From Candidatus Scybalocola faecavium (GTDB lineage Bacteria > Bacillota > Clostridia > Lachnospirales > Lachnospiraceae): 64,000 nucleotides of DNA. Below are positions 56,601 through 64,000 of the stretch, piece by piece. Both the position numbers and the translations under genes were made by a program. The notes below the pieces were generated by a model. That model was not told the DNA's origin. It saw only the letters and a list, made by a program, of their open reading frames with translations, and ran no database searches. The first letter of the stretch is position 1. Every line of letters begins with the position of its first letter. The DNA lies in the NCBI GenBank assembly GCA_018713145.1, contig DVFP01000027.1, forward strand, positions 62,001 through 126,000. The letters run 5' to 3'.

Positions 56601-57546
56601 CTGTAATGGCAGTTCCAGCCTCAGCCAGGATCTCGCCGGTGGAAGTATCTACCACATCCTCAGCCAGGGTAAAGTTTTTAATACGATATTTTAAAGCAAG
56701 CTTTTTATTAAACTTATAACGGCCAACCTTTGCCAGATCGTATCTTCTGGGATCAAAGAACATGGCATTGATCAGGCTTTCCGCGCTTTCTACGGATAAA
56801 GGCTCGCCGGGACGGATCTTCTTATATAATTCCAGAAGGCCGTCATGATAATTATCGGATGTATCTTTTGTCATGCTGGCAAGGATCTTAGGTTCTTCAC
56901 CAAACAGATCGATGATCTCCTGATTGGTGCCAATACCCAGAGAACGGATCAGCACAGTGATGGGCACCTTACGTGTACGGTCAACACGTACATAGAACAC
57001 ATCATTAGAATCTGTTTCATATTCCAGCCATGCGCCCCGGTTGGGGATCACGGTACAGGAATACAGCTTTTTACCGATCTTATCATGGCCGATACCGTAG
57101 TAGATTCCCGGAGAACGAACAAGCTGGCTGACAATAACACGCTCAGCGCCGTTGATCACAAAAGTACCGGTCTCTGTCATAATCGGCAGATCACCCATAA
57201 AGATCTCATGTTCATTAATTTCATCCGTTTCTTTATTAATAAGGCGGACTTTTACCTTCAGCGGAGCAGCATACGTTGCGTCACGCTCTTTGCATTCTTC
57301 AATGCTATACTTAACATCATCTTCACATAATGTAAAATCTGTAAACTCAAGACTCAAATGACCGCTGTAGTCAGCGATTGGAGATATATCATCGAAAACT
57401 TCTTTAAGACCCTTTTCCAGAAACCAATTATAAGAATCTTTCTGTACCTCAATAAGGTTGGGCATATCAAGAACTTCTTTTCGATGAGAATAGCTCATGC
57501 GGATGCCTTTTCCGGCTTTAACTGGTTTAATTCGTTTGCTATTCAT
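53698..57546 (-). CDS. rpoB: DNA-directed RNA polymerase beta subunit
   Basis: 1282 residues. The N-terminal [20 protein letters not shown], the rifampicin region [20 protein letters not shown] then [20 protein letters not shown], and [17 protein letters not shown] all fit. The rifampicin-site residues visible ([20 protein letters not shown]) look like the sensitive form. A C-terminal Asp/Ser/Glu-rich tail of about 40 residues ([18 protein letters not shown]) follows the conserved [14 protein letters not shown]. The start has AAGGGGTG 11 bases upstream. The usual rplJ-rplL genes are not directly upstream; degV is. Confidence 0.98.
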   Translation of the reverse strand: MNSKRIKPVKAGKGIRMSYSHRKEVLDMPNLIEVQKDSYNWFLEKGLKEVFDDISPIADYSGHLSLEFTDFTLCEDDVKYSIEECKERDATYAAPLKVKVRLINKETDEINEHEIFMGDLPIMTETGTFVINGAERVIVSQLVRSPGIYYGIGHDKIGKKLYSCTVIPNRGAWLEYETDSNDVFYVRVDRTRKVPITVLIRSLGIGTNQEIIDLFGEEPKILASMTKDTSDNYHDGLLELYKKIRPGEPLSVESAESLINAMFFDPRRYDLAKVGRYKFNKKLALKYRIKNFTLAEDVVDTSTGEILAEAGTAITEELAVAIQNAAIPAVFITTEEGRKVKVLSNMAVDLSAYVDVDPRELGVTELVYYPVLKSILDEFDDIEDIKRAIKKNVHELVPMHITKEDIFASINYNMHLEYGVGTSDDIDHLGNRRIRAVGELLQNQYRIGLSRMERVVRERMTTQDLEGISPQSLINIKPVTAAVKEFFGSSQLSQFMDQNNPLSELTHKRRLSALGPGGLSRDRAGFEVRDVHYTHYGRMCPIETPEGPNIGLINSLACYARINEYGFVEAPYRKVDKTDRLNPRVTDEVVYLTADEEDNYIVAQANAPLDEEGHFIENNVSGRYREETSQFARSRIDLMDVSPKMVFSVATSMIPFLENDDANRALMGSNMQRQAVPLMLTDSSIVGTGMEGKAAVDSGVCVIAKRSGVVEKSSASEIIVKTDDGDRDRYKLQKFVGSNQGACYNQRPIVYKNDRVLAGDVLADGPSTYNGELALGKNPLIGFMTWEGYNYEDAVLLSERLVQEDVYTSIHIAEYEAEARDTKLGPEEITRDVPGVGDDALKNLDERGIIRVGAEVRAGDILVGKVTPKGETELTAEERLLRAIFGEKAREVRDTSLKVPHGEYGIILDAKVFTRENGDELSPGVNECVRVYIAQKRKISVGDKMAGRHGNKGVVSRVLPVEDMPFLPNGRPLDIVLNPLGVPSRMNIGQVLEVHLGLAAKALGFKIETPVFDGANEEDIMDTLEMANDYVNTSWEEFTEKWKDNLDPGVYDYLDKNKAHREEWRGVPISRTGKIQLRDGRTGEEFDSPVTVGYMHYLKLHHLVDDKIHARSTGPYSLVTQQPLGGKAQFGGQRFGEMEVWALEAYGASYTLQEILTFKSDDVTGRVKTYEAIIKGENVSEPGIPESFKVLLKELQALALDVRVLRDDQTEVEIGENIDYGDEDIASIMNGSHDFEYDNDSMGDYGYKEQELDDNNELIDVEESDDDFDDFFDSSSDSDLDD

Positions 57547-57654
57547 TAGACGTTTTTCACCCCTTAAATCGTTGTGTTCGAGTTCCTTTTGTGCACTTTG
57601 CCAATGGGCTTTCCGGCCAAACGGCAGGGAACCCCACGCTAATTGCAGTAGATT

Positions 57655-57684
57655 ATTCTACCATGAAATGGAAGAGTTTGTCAA
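57655..57684 (-). promoter_or_regulatory. Strong predicted promoter of rpoBC
   Basis: Minus strand perfect TTGACA (57684-57679), 18 bases, TAGAAT (57660-57655). It begins 9 bases after the degV stop and implies a leader of about 100 bases before rpoB. Confidence 0.85.
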
Positions 57685-57692
57685 GATTTTTT

Positions 57693-58571
57693 TCAATCCT
57701 CCAGTTCAGGAATCATTTTTGAGCAGGCGATGGCCAGGGCGCCGGGCCCGATGTGGCAGGCCACGCTTAAGGACAGAGGCGCGATATAAATGTCATGTTC
57801 CGGAAAATCTTTCTGAATCTCCTGACGAAATTCCTCAGCTAACTCCTGATTTTGGGTATGGGCGATCTCCAGGTATACTTTTTCTCCTTTTGGCGACTTT
57901 CCGATGCGCTCTGTCAGATCTTTTTTCATGGCGTCGATCATAATGGTGCGGGCCTGTTTTACAGTTCTGGCCTTAGCAAAAGCATCCAGCTTTTTTCCCT
58001 GGATCTGAAGCACCGGCTTTAACCGGAGCAGCGTTCCCAGTGCCGCTGCCGCCGGAGTGATCCTTCCGCCTTTTTTCAAATATTTTAATGTATCTACCAT
58101 AATATAAATACTGGATTCCTGCCGTTCCCGCATTAAAATATCGTGGATCTGCTTCCCGCTGTAACCTTTTTGAGCTAAGGCAATGGCATCTAACGTGCTC
58201 TGGCGCTGAGTAACAGAAATCCGGTGATTATCCACTACCCATACTTTATTATCATAATCTGCTGCCAGCATTTTTGCAGTATCGCATGTGCCGGACAAGC
58301 CGCTGGACATAGGGATATGAACGATCTCATCATATTCCTTAAGCAGTTCATCCCAAAGATCAAGGACTTTTTCCGGAGATGGCTGAGATGTGGCAATATC
58401 CGTTCCATCCCCCAGCATTTCATAAAACTGGTCCTGAGTCAGATCAATATCTTCAAAATAAGTTTTTTCGCCAATATTAAAAGGCATAGGGAGCACCCGG
58501 ATCCCCAGTTCCTTTGCCTGGCTTTGCGTAATACCGCTGTTACTGTCTGTAATCACTGCAACCTTACTCAT
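57693..58571 (-). CDS. DegV family fatty-acid-binding protein (copy 1)
   Basis: 292 residues from the ATG at 58571 (AAGGAGG six bases upstream). The DegV fold is shown by VAVITDSNSGITQSQAKELG at the start, TSQPSPEKVLDLWDELLKEY, IHIPMSSGLSGTCDTAKMLA, TLKYLKKGGRITPAAAALGT and the C-terminal IGPGALAIAC. Relatives bind a single fatty acid and in Firmicutes (FakB) feed it to fatty-acid kinase FakA; no fakA is nearby, so this role is inferred. A second DegV gene lies at 61071-61940. Confidence 0.93.
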   Translation of the reverse strand: MSKVAVITDSNSGITQSQAKELGIRVLPMPFNIGEKTYFEDIDLTQDQFYEMLGDGTDIATSQPSPEKVLDLWDELLKEYDEIVHIPMSSGLSGTCDTAKMLAADYDNKVWVVDNHRISVTQRQSTLDAIALAQKGYSGKQIHDILMRERQESSIYIMVDTLKYLKKGGRITPAAAALGTLLRLKPVLQIQGKKLDAFAKARTVKQARTIMIDAMKKDLTERIGKSPKGEKVYLEIAHTQNQELAEEFRQEIQKDFPEHDIYIAPLSLSVACHIGPGALAIACSKMIPELED

Positions 58572-58701
58572 TTTTTTCCTCCTTATCCCGGGCACACCCT
58601 TGCCCATACCGATGTCCCTAAAAGGACTTTTTATACTACATGCAGGCAGGCCCTGTCTTTGTTACCTGTTTTTTAAAACTATTTTCCCTAATAAGCACAA
58701 G

Positions 58702-58730
58702 AAGCCCGCCGGCCTATGCCGCGAACTTCC
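58702..58730 (-). terminator. Possible terminator of prfC
   Basis: Minus strand GAAGTTCGCGGC pairs with GCCGGCGGGCTTC (one bulge, two G-U pairs), without a strong T run. Confidence 0.4.
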
Positions 58731-58777
58731 TGTTATTTTCTCATTTCAATTATTTTTTCCGTCCGGTCTAAAAAATA

Positions 58778-60370
58778 TCACCACCGGCCGAACTCTGTCA
58801 ACTGAAGACCTTTGTTCTTATCCAGCACAGTATTGACAGCCCACTCATGGATAAACAGCAGCAAAGGATTGCCTTTCAGATCCTTGATCCGCTTCATATC
58901 AGATGTGCCTACGATCTTAGAAACATCCACTTCATCCTTATTGGCGATCCAGCGGATATACTCATGAGGCATCATATCCATACGGATTTCTACGCCATAT
59001 TCTGTGTGAAGGCGGTGTTTTAATACATCAAACTGAAGCACACCAACAACACCCACGATGATCTCTTCCATACCTGTGTTATATTCCTGGAAGATCTGGA
59101 TCGCGCCTTCCTGGGCGATCTGAGAAATACCTTTAATAAACTGCTTCCGCTTCATGGTATCCACCTGGCGCACCTTGGCAAAATGCTCCGGCGCAAAGGT
59201 TGGGATCCCTTCATACTTAAATTTCTTTCCGGGAACGCACAGCGTATCTCCAATAGAAAAAATACCCGGATCAAAAACACCGATAATATCCCCTGCATAA
59301 GCCTCAGAAACTACCTTACGCTCTGAAGCCATGAGCTGCTGGGGCTGAAGGAGCTTCTGCTTCTTATTCCCCTGAACATGGTAAACTTCCATGCCGGCGT
59401 CAAACTTTCCGGAGCAAATACGCATAAATGCGATTCGGTCTCTGTGGGCCTTGTTCATATTGGCCTGGATCTTAAATACAAAAGCGGAAAAATCCGGATC
59501 AAAGGAATCGATCAGCCCTTCATCTGACATTCTTGGCAATGGAGGCGAAGTCATTTCCAGGAAATAATTTAAAAACAGTTCAATACCAAAGTTGGTCAGG
59601 GCTGAACCGAAAAACACAGGAGACAGCTTTCCTTCTGTCACTTCTTTAATGTTAAACTCATTGCTCGCTCCATCCAGCAGTTCTACATCCTCCAGAAGCT
59701 TTTCATACAGTTCATCCCCGATCACACCGGTAATTTCCGGAGAATCCAGGGTCAGATCCGTATCATCCACAGCCTTCTGTCCATTGGCAAAAGCTGTAAA
59801 TGCATGCATATGCCGGGTCCTGCGGTCATAAACGCCCCGAAAATCCTTTCCGTTTCCAATAGGCCAGTTCATGGGACAAGTCTTGATTCCAAGAACCGAC
59901 TCAATCTCGTCCATAAGATCAAATGGATCCCTGGCCTCCCGGTCCATTTTATTTATAAATGTAAAAATCGGAATATTTCTTAAAAGACATACTTTAAACA
60001 GCTTAATCGTCTGGGCTTCCACACCCTTGGATGCATCAATGACCATCACCGCAGAATCCGCTGCCATAAGAGTACGGTAAGTATCTTCAGAGAAGTCCTG
60101 ATGTCCCGGTGTATCCAAAATATTAATACAATATCCGTCATAATTAAACTGCATTACGGACGAGGTTACAGAAATACCTCTTTCCTTTTCAATTTCCATC
60201 CAGTCAGAAACCGCATGCTTTGCCGTCTTTTTTCCTTTTACCGAACCGGCCAGATTAATGGCACCGCCATAAAGAAGGAACTTTTCCGTCAAAGTGGTCT
60301 TACCGGCATCGGGATGGGAAATGATGGCAAAGGTCCTGCGGCGTTCAATTTCTTTTTTTAAGTCCGCCAC
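58778..60370 (-). CDS. prfC: Peptide chain release factor 3
   Basis: 530 residues from a GTG at 60370 with CAGGAGG seven bases upstream; the frame's first ATG at 60394 lies before that RBS. RF3 is a GTPase that recycles RF1/RF2. G-domain motifs: FAIISHPDAGKTTLTEKFL (G1), GISVTSSVMQFN (G2), LDTPGHQDFSEDTY (G3) and FINKMDREARDP (G4). The length, and CPMNWPIGNGKDFRGVYDRR, separate it from EF-G. Promoter at 60509-60480; the leader starts with a family A palindrome. Confidence 0.96.
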   Translation of the reverse strand: MADLKKEIERRRTFAIISHPDAGKTTLTEKFLLYGGAINLAGSVKGKKTAKHAVSDWMEIEKERGISVTSSVMQFNYDGYCINILDTPGHQDFSEDTYRTLMAADSAVMVIDASKGVEAQTIKLFKVCLLRNIPIFTFINKMDREARDPFDLMDEIESVLGIKTCPMNWPIGNGKDFRGVYDRRTRHMHAFTAFANGQKAVDDTDLTLDSPEITGVIGDELYEKLLEDVELLDGASNEFNIKEVTEGKLSPVFFGSALTNFGIELFLNYFLEMTSPPLPRMSDEGLIDSFDPDFSAFVFKIQANMNKAHRDRIAFMRICSGKFDAGMEVYHVQGNKKQKLLQPQQLMASERKVVSEAYAGDIIGVFDPGIFSIGDTLCVPGKKFKYEGIPTFAPEHFAKVRQVDTMKRKQFIKGISQIAQEGAIQIFQEYNTGMEEIIVGVVGVLQFDVLKHRLHTEYGVEIRMDMMPHEYIRWIANKDEVDVSKIVGTSDMKRIKDLKGNPLLLFIHEWAVNTVLDKNKGLQLTEFGRW

Positions 60371-60440
60371 CAAATAACCTCCTGTAAAAAACACATACTT
60401 ATATTACAACACTAGGATCGCACCGGCACCGGGCCGGACA

Positions 60441-60472
60441 AATCCGTGTCTTATGCCCGTTTGTCAGGCAAC
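60441..60472. repeat. Palindromic leader element, family A, copy 2 (prfC leader)
   Basis: AATCCGTGTCTTATGCCCGT followed by TTGTCAGGCAAC matches the 62021-62052 half of copy 3 in the inverse orientation with three or four substitutions. It sits exactly at the predicted prfC start near 60473. Confidence 0.7.
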
Positions 60473-60479
60473 ACCACGT

Positions 60480-60509
60480 ATTATATCCGCTTTTCCCATG
60501 CCTTGTCAA
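60480..60509 (-). promoter_or_regulatory. Predicted sigma-A promoter of prfC
   Basis: Minus strand perfect TTGACA (60509-60504), 18 bases, perfect TATAAT (60485-60480). Confidence 0.85.
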
Positions 60510-60595
60510 GAGACAGAGGGAGAAAGGCACCGGCATTTAACGGTTCAAATGGGCCATCTGACATACAGCATTTTTGTTATAGGCATTTTAGTTAT

Positions 60596-60629
60596 TTCAC
60601 ATTAAAAAATTAAACTGGTACACTGTACC
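60596..60629 (+). promoter_or_regulatory. Promoter of the XRE regulator with dyad over the -10
   Basis: TTCACA (60596-60601), 17 bases, TACACT (60619-60624). The dyad GGTAC-ACT-GTACC (60617-60629) covers the -10, a natural position for autorepression. Confidence 0.65.
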
Positions 60630-60650
60630 CTAAAGGGGGACCGGAAAACT

Positions 60651-61040
60651 ATGGATAATTTCATCGGATCAAATATAAAAGAAGCCCGAATCAAAGCGGG
60701 GTTTACTCAGGAAAAACTTGCAGAAAAGATTGAGGTGTCGCTTAGTGTCATCAGCCGTCTGGAAACAGGACGTACCATGGTCAGCGTTGCCAAGCTCATG
60801 CGCATCGCCCAGGTCTTAAACGTGTCTGTTGCTGAATTTTTTACAGAGGATACAAAAGAATATCCTCAAAGCCAGGACACAGCCACCTTAACATGCGCAA
60901 ATGCATCCCATATAGCTGATGATGTGGAAGCACTTTCATCTTCAGCAGATGAAGAGCTTTACTTTTTGATCCAGCAGCTTCCAGACAAAGGGAAGGAATT
61001 TTTTAAACAATCCCTCCGCTGTTATCTGGAAATCTTCTGA
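60651..61040 (+). CDS. XRE-family transcriptional regulator
   Basis: 129 residues. An HTH_3 domain fills about 1-66: NIKEARIKAGFTQEKLAEKI, VSLSVISRLETGRTMVS, LMRIAQVLNVSVAEFF. The remaining 60 residues are acidic with a helical end (YFLIQQLPDKGKEFFKQSLR), possibly for oligomerisation. It is the only plus-strand gene between 47.2 kb and the window end and is monocistronic. Promoter and dyad are listed separately. Targets unknown. Confidence 0.92.
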   Translation: MDNFIGSNIKEARIKAGFTQEKLAEKIEVSLSVISRLETGRTMVSVAKLMRIAQVLNVSVAEFFTEDTKEYPQSQDTATLTCANASHIADDVEALSSSADEELYFLIQQLPDKGKEFFKQSLRCYLEIF

Positions 61041-61070
61041 ATCATCTCAGCCGGACAAATCTTTTCGGCT

Positions 61071-61940
61071 TTATCTTCTGTCCCCCAAATAGAACAAAGC
61101 CACTGTTCCAGGCCCGGAATGGGCTCCTATCGTAGGATTGACCATATCAATATAAAACTGATCGATCCCAAAGCGTTCTTTTACCCTGTCTGCCACATAT
61201 CTGGCATCATCAATACAATCTCCATGACTGATAAAAATAATATCATTTTTATCTCTGTAGCTTCCAATGGTTTCTTCCATCTTATCCACAAGAGCATTCA
61301 GAGACTTTTTCCGGCCGCGGACCTTGCCCACAGCTACTAAGCGTCCTTCATCATCCACATGAAGCACCGGCTTGATCTGGGCCAATGTTCCAAGCACTGC
61401 CGTAGTCCTGGATACGCGGCCGCCCCGGAATAAATGGAAAAGATTATCTACCGTAAACTGATGGCACATATGAAGCTTATGATCCTCCACCCACTGAGCG
61501 GTCTCTTCCAGTGTCGCCCCCTGATCGCGAAGCTGGTTAGCCTTGTGGATCAAAAGTCCCTGGCCGAGGGATGCGCTGAGAGAATCGATCACAATGATCT
61601 TTGTATCCGGCAGCTCTTCACAAAGCTGCTGTCCCACCATCGCCGTTACATTATAGCTGCCGCTTAAGGCTGAAGAAAATGCAATATGAAGAATATCGTA
61701 TCCATCCTCAATAACACTGCGGAAAGTTTTTTCCACTACCTGAGGATTTACGGCCATGGTCGTCGGCATTTTCCCTTCACGCATCTTTGCGTAAAACGCT
61801 TCCGGTGACAGGACATCATCGCCGCCGTAAAGCTTCCCATCCAGATTATAATACAACGGGATCAGCCGAATATCATGCTCCCGGGCATAATCCTCAGTCA
61901 GATCGCTGTTGCCGTCTGTGGTTATGATAAATTTCTTCAT
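61071..61940 (-). CDS. DegV family fatty-acid-binding protein (copy 2)
   Basis: 289 residues (AGGAGG eight bases before the ATG). Family motifs: FIITTDGNSDLTEDYAREHD, TTMAVNPQVVEKTFRSVIED, IAFSSALSGSYNVTAMVGQQ, NLFHLFRGGRVSRTTAVLGT and the end IGAHSGPGTVALFYLGDRR. It differs clearly from the copy at 57.7 kb in the pocket region (LFRGGR against LKKGGR), so the two may prefer different fatty acids; that is inference. The leader carries a complete family A palindrome. Confidence 0.93.
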   Translation of the reverse strand: MKKFIITTDGNSDLTEDYAREHDIRLIPLYYNLDGKLYGGDDVLSPEAFYAKMREGKMPTTMAVNPQVVEKTFRSVIEDGYDILHIAFSSALSGSYNVTAMVGQQLCEELPDTKIIVIDSLSASLGQGLLIHKANQLRDQGATLEETAQWVEDHKLHMCHQFTVDNLFHLFRGGRVSRTTAVLGTLAQIKPVLHVDDEGRLVAVGKVRGRKKSLNALVDKMEETIGSYRDKNDIIFISHGDCIDDARYVADRVKERFGIDQFYIDMVNPTIGAHSGPGTVALFYLGDRR

Positions 61941-62020
61941 TTAATGGTCCTCCTGCATCTCTTTTTAAAAGCTGCCCTACTGCCGTATCCGCCAAAAGGC
62001 AGTTTCCCTATATATTATGA

Positions 62021-62100
62021 GTTGCCCGACAAATGGGCATGAGACACGGATTGCTCCGCGCTTTGCGCTCCCCCATGACCTTTTGTCGCTTGTCTCATAT
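62021..62100. repeat. Palindromic leader element, family A, copy 3 (degV copy 2 leader)
   Basis: Half one on the plus strand is GTTGCCCGACAAATGGGC then ATGAGACACGGATT; half two is ATGACCTTTTGTCGC then TTGTCTCATAT. ATGAGACA and TGTCTCAT close the palindrome around the inner pair CCGCGCTTTGCGC. It starts at the predicted transcription start near 62101. Confidence 0.7.
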
Positions 62101-62107
62101 TATTTAC

Positions 62108-62137
62108 AGTATAACATACCGGGGCAGATGACTGCAA
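62108..62137 (-). promoter_or_regulatory. Predicted promoter of degV copy 2
   Basis: Minus strand TTGCAG (62137-62132), 18 bases, TATACT (62113-62108). Confidence 0.6.
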
Positions 62138-62198
62138 CCAAACGTCAAAAGAATCATCCTGTTGGCATTTCACACCACAAAATCTCCTGCTGGGATTT

Positions 62199-62957
62199 TC
62201 AAATCTCAGGGAGCTGGCAGGATACAAGAAGCATCATGGGCCGGCGCATCTCATCCTTCATCCCGGGAAGGTCCATCATATCCTTGGGAGGCATAGGCTC
62301 GATTACATGAGTCAGCCTAAAGCCCAGTTCTAAAAGTGTGTTCACATATGTGGTTACTGTCCTGTGATACTTAGTCACATGCTCTCCCAAAAATACAGCA
62401 TCTCTACTGCCCTCATAATAATAATGATCCACAGGAAAATACAAAATATTCCCCTCATCATCATAAATCCAGTCCTGACTTCCATATGCAGTAAACACCG
62501 GATGCTCCACAGAAAAAACAAATGTTCCTCCCGGCTTTAACCATTCCCGGATCTTACGGCACATGGCCGGAAAGTCCTCAATATAATGAAAGGCCAGAGA
62601 GCTTAATACCACATCAAAGCTGTCTTTAGAAAAATCCAGATCTTCCATGGCACTTTGGCGGTAAGTAACAGCCGGATGGCTGTTTTTCTCCTTTGCGGCT
62701 GCCAGCATCTTTTCTGAAATATCTGTTCCCAGGACGCTTTTTGCCCCGTGAGCGGCCGCATACATACAGTGCCACCCGTAGCCGCAGCCCAGGTCCAAAA
62801 CCGTGCATCCTTTAAAGTCAGGCAGAAGCTTTTCCAGCTCCCGCCACTCTCCGGCTCCTTTTAATCCCTGGACAGACCGGCTCATCTGACTGTACTTGTC
62901 AAAAAAATCCTGGTCATCATACCTGTTTTCTTTCATTTTCCCTGGGTTACTGTCCAT
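62199..62957 (-). CDS. Class I SAM-dependent methyltransferase
   Basis: 252 residues. The SAM-binding motif is VLDLGCGYGWHCMYAAAHGA at about 55-74, motif II region GTDISEKMLAAAKEK, and SLAFHYIEDF with LKPGGTFVFSVEHPVF are typical of small-molecule or ubiE-like methyltransferases. Substrate unknown. It begins 15 bp after the uvrA stop on the same strand, so it is probably co-transcribed with it. The start is uncertain: ATG at 62957 has no clear RBS, and ATG at 62936 follows AGGG too closely. Confidence 0.87.
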   Translation of the reverse strand: MDSNPGKMKENRYDDQDFFDKYSQMSRSVQGLKGAGEWRELEKLLPDFKGCTVLDLGCGYGWHCMYAAAHGAKSVLGTDISEKMLAAAKEKNSHPAVTYRQSAMEDLDFSKDSFDVVLSSLAFHYIEDFPAMCRKIREWLKPGGTFVFSVEHPVFTAYGSQDWIYDDEGNILYFPVDHYYYEGSRDAVFLGEHVTKYHRTVTTYVNTLLELGFRLTHVIEPMPPKDMMDLPGMKDEMRRPMMLLVSCQLPEI

Positions 62958-62972
62958 AAGGTGAATCGTAAC

Positions 62973-64000
62973 CTATTTTCCCCTTTCCAAATATTTTTTA
63001 ATATAGACCCCTGTATAGGACTCCGGCACCATGGCAACCTCCTCCGGTGTGCCCTTGGCGATCACAGTACCGCCCCGGTCGCCCCCGTTAGGGCCAATGT
63101 CAATAATATAATCCGCGGTCTTGATCACATCCAGATTGTGTTCAATAACGATTACCGTATTTCCCCCGTCTGTCAGCCGGTGGAGGATCTCAATCAGCTT
63201 ATGCACATCAGCAAAATGCAGACCTGTGGTCGGTTCATCCAAAATATACACGGTGCGTCCTGTACTGCGGCGGCTCAATTCTGTGGCCAGCTTCACTCTC
63301 TGGGCCTCTCCGCCGGAAAGCTGCGTAGAAGGCTGTCCCAGCTTAATATAAGACAGACCCACATCATTAAGGGTCTCCAGCTTTCTCCGAATGGAAGGAA
63401 CATTTTCAAAAAATTCCAATGCCTCCTCCACCGTCATGTCCAGCACATCATAAATATTTTTTCCCTTATACTTAACTTCCAGAGTTTCCCGGTTATACCG
63501 CTTCCCCCGGCAGACCTCACAGGGAACATACACATCGGACAAAAAGTGCATCTCAATCTTTATAATACCGTCGCCGGCGCAGGCCTCACATCTCCCGCCC
63601 TTAACATTAAAACTGAAACGCCCTTTTTTGTAGCCCCGTTCCTTTGCATCGGTCGTTGCGGCAAACAGATCCCGGATCATATCAAACACTCCTGTATAGG
63701 TTGCAGGGTTTGACCGTGGTGTCCGGCCAATGGGTGACTGGTCAATATCAATCACCTTGTCCAGCTGATCCAGACCTTCGATAGCCCGGTGCTTTCCCGG
63801 GCGGGCTGTCCTGGAATGATTCAGATCCCGGGCAAGACGTTTATATAAGATCTCATTCACCAGGGAACTTTTCCCTGAGCCGGATACGCCGGTAACGCAG
63901 GTAAATACTCCCAAAGGAAACTTAACATCAATATTTTTAAGGTTGTTTTCCCGGGCTCCCCGGACCGTCAGCCAGCCTGTAGGCTTTCTGCGGGTCTTTG
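62973..64000 (-). CDS. uvrA: UvrABC excinuclease subunit A, C-terminal part (runs off the window)
   Basis: The C-terminal 342 codons; the frame continues open to base 64000 ([20 protein letters not shown] at the edge), so the gene is cut by the window, not truncated. The second ATPase domain shows Walker [17 protein letters not shown], the zinc finger CEACAGDG with CEVCRGKRY, signature [18 protein letters not shown] and Walker [14 protein letters not shown]. UvrA recognises bulky DNA lesions. The methyltransferase gene follows. Confidence 0.97.
   Translation of the reverse strand, partial: KTRRKPTGWLTVRGARENNLKNIDVKFPLGVFTCVTGVSGSGKSSLVNEILYKRLARDLNHSRTARPGKHRAIEGLDQLDKVIDIDQSPIGRTPRSNPATYTGVFDMIRDLFAATTDAKERGYKKGRFSFNVKGGRCEACAGDGIIKIEMHFLSDVYVPCEVCRGKRYNRETLEVKYKGKNIYDVLDMTVEEALEFFENVPSIRRKLETLNDVGLSYIKLGQPSTQLSGGEAQRVKLATELSRRSTGRTVYILDEPTTGLHFADVHKLIEILHRLTDGGNTVIVIEHNLDVIKTADYIIDIGPNGGDRGGTVIAKGTPEEVAMVPESYTGVYIKKYLERGK

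Overview
The window looks like a chromosomal segment of a Gram-positive, spore-forming Clostridia, most likely a Lachnospiraceae (Clostridium cluster XIVa). Evidence: SpoVG, a split GlgC/GlgD glycogen pair, CBS-domain family II pyrophosphatases, a DnaD plus DnaC-type primosome pair, two DegV proteins, a SAM-I (S-box) riboswitch upstream of metK, AGGAGG-type ribosome binding sites and many TTGACA/TATAAT promoters. Almost everything is housekeeping. I see no prophage, transposase, CRISPR array, rRNA or tRNA. Species assignment is inference.

Layout: 1-3.8 kb, minus strand, mfd (5' end only), pth, spoVG, glgD, glgC. 4.2-9.6 kb, plus strand, murC, a dnaD-like gene and a dnaC-like helicase loader behind a cluster of DnaA boxes, then prs. 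9.6-18.6 kb, minus strand, an SbcC/SbcD-like nuclease pair with membrane helices in the ATPase, asnS, a large secreted/membrane-anchored protein, a methyltransferase and a small hypothetical. 18.8-21.8 kb, plus strand, malQ, plsC and a small membrane protein. 21.8-26 kb, minus strand, a PucR-type regulator, ftsE, ftsX and the C-terminal protease ctpA. 26.4-36.9 kb, an SDR, a UroD-like protein with its LysR regulator, a heptad-repeat coiled-coil protein, an ABC export pair behind a dyad operator, a MATE exporter, and metK behind its riboswitch. 36.9-41.6 kb, murA, yfhO, aroK. 41.8-47.2 kb, plus strand, dinB, two tandem CBS-pyrophosphatases and a flavin reductase. 47.2-64 kb, mostly minus strand, pgi, a membrane hypothetical, rpoC and rpoB with acidic tails, degV, prfC, an XRE regulator (plus), a second degV, a methyltransferase and the 3' part of uvrA.

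Functional themes are glycogen and maltodextrin metabolism (glgC, glgD, malQ, pgi), wall synthesis and division (murA, murC, ftsEX, ctpA, yfhO), replication and repair (dnaD, dnaC, dinB, sbcCD-like, mfd, uvrA) and transcription/translation (rpoBC, asnS, pth, prfC).

The least explained content is intergenic. Several families of imperfect palindromes recur, and many lie directly between a predicted transcription start and the ribosome binding site (pth, prfC, the second degV, aroK, murA, prs). One rpoC-downstream palindrome mirrors and could sequester the ribosome binding site of the next gene. These, with the DnaA-box cluster, the lysR/uroD alternative hairpins and the ABC-transporter operator, are the best places for a second look.
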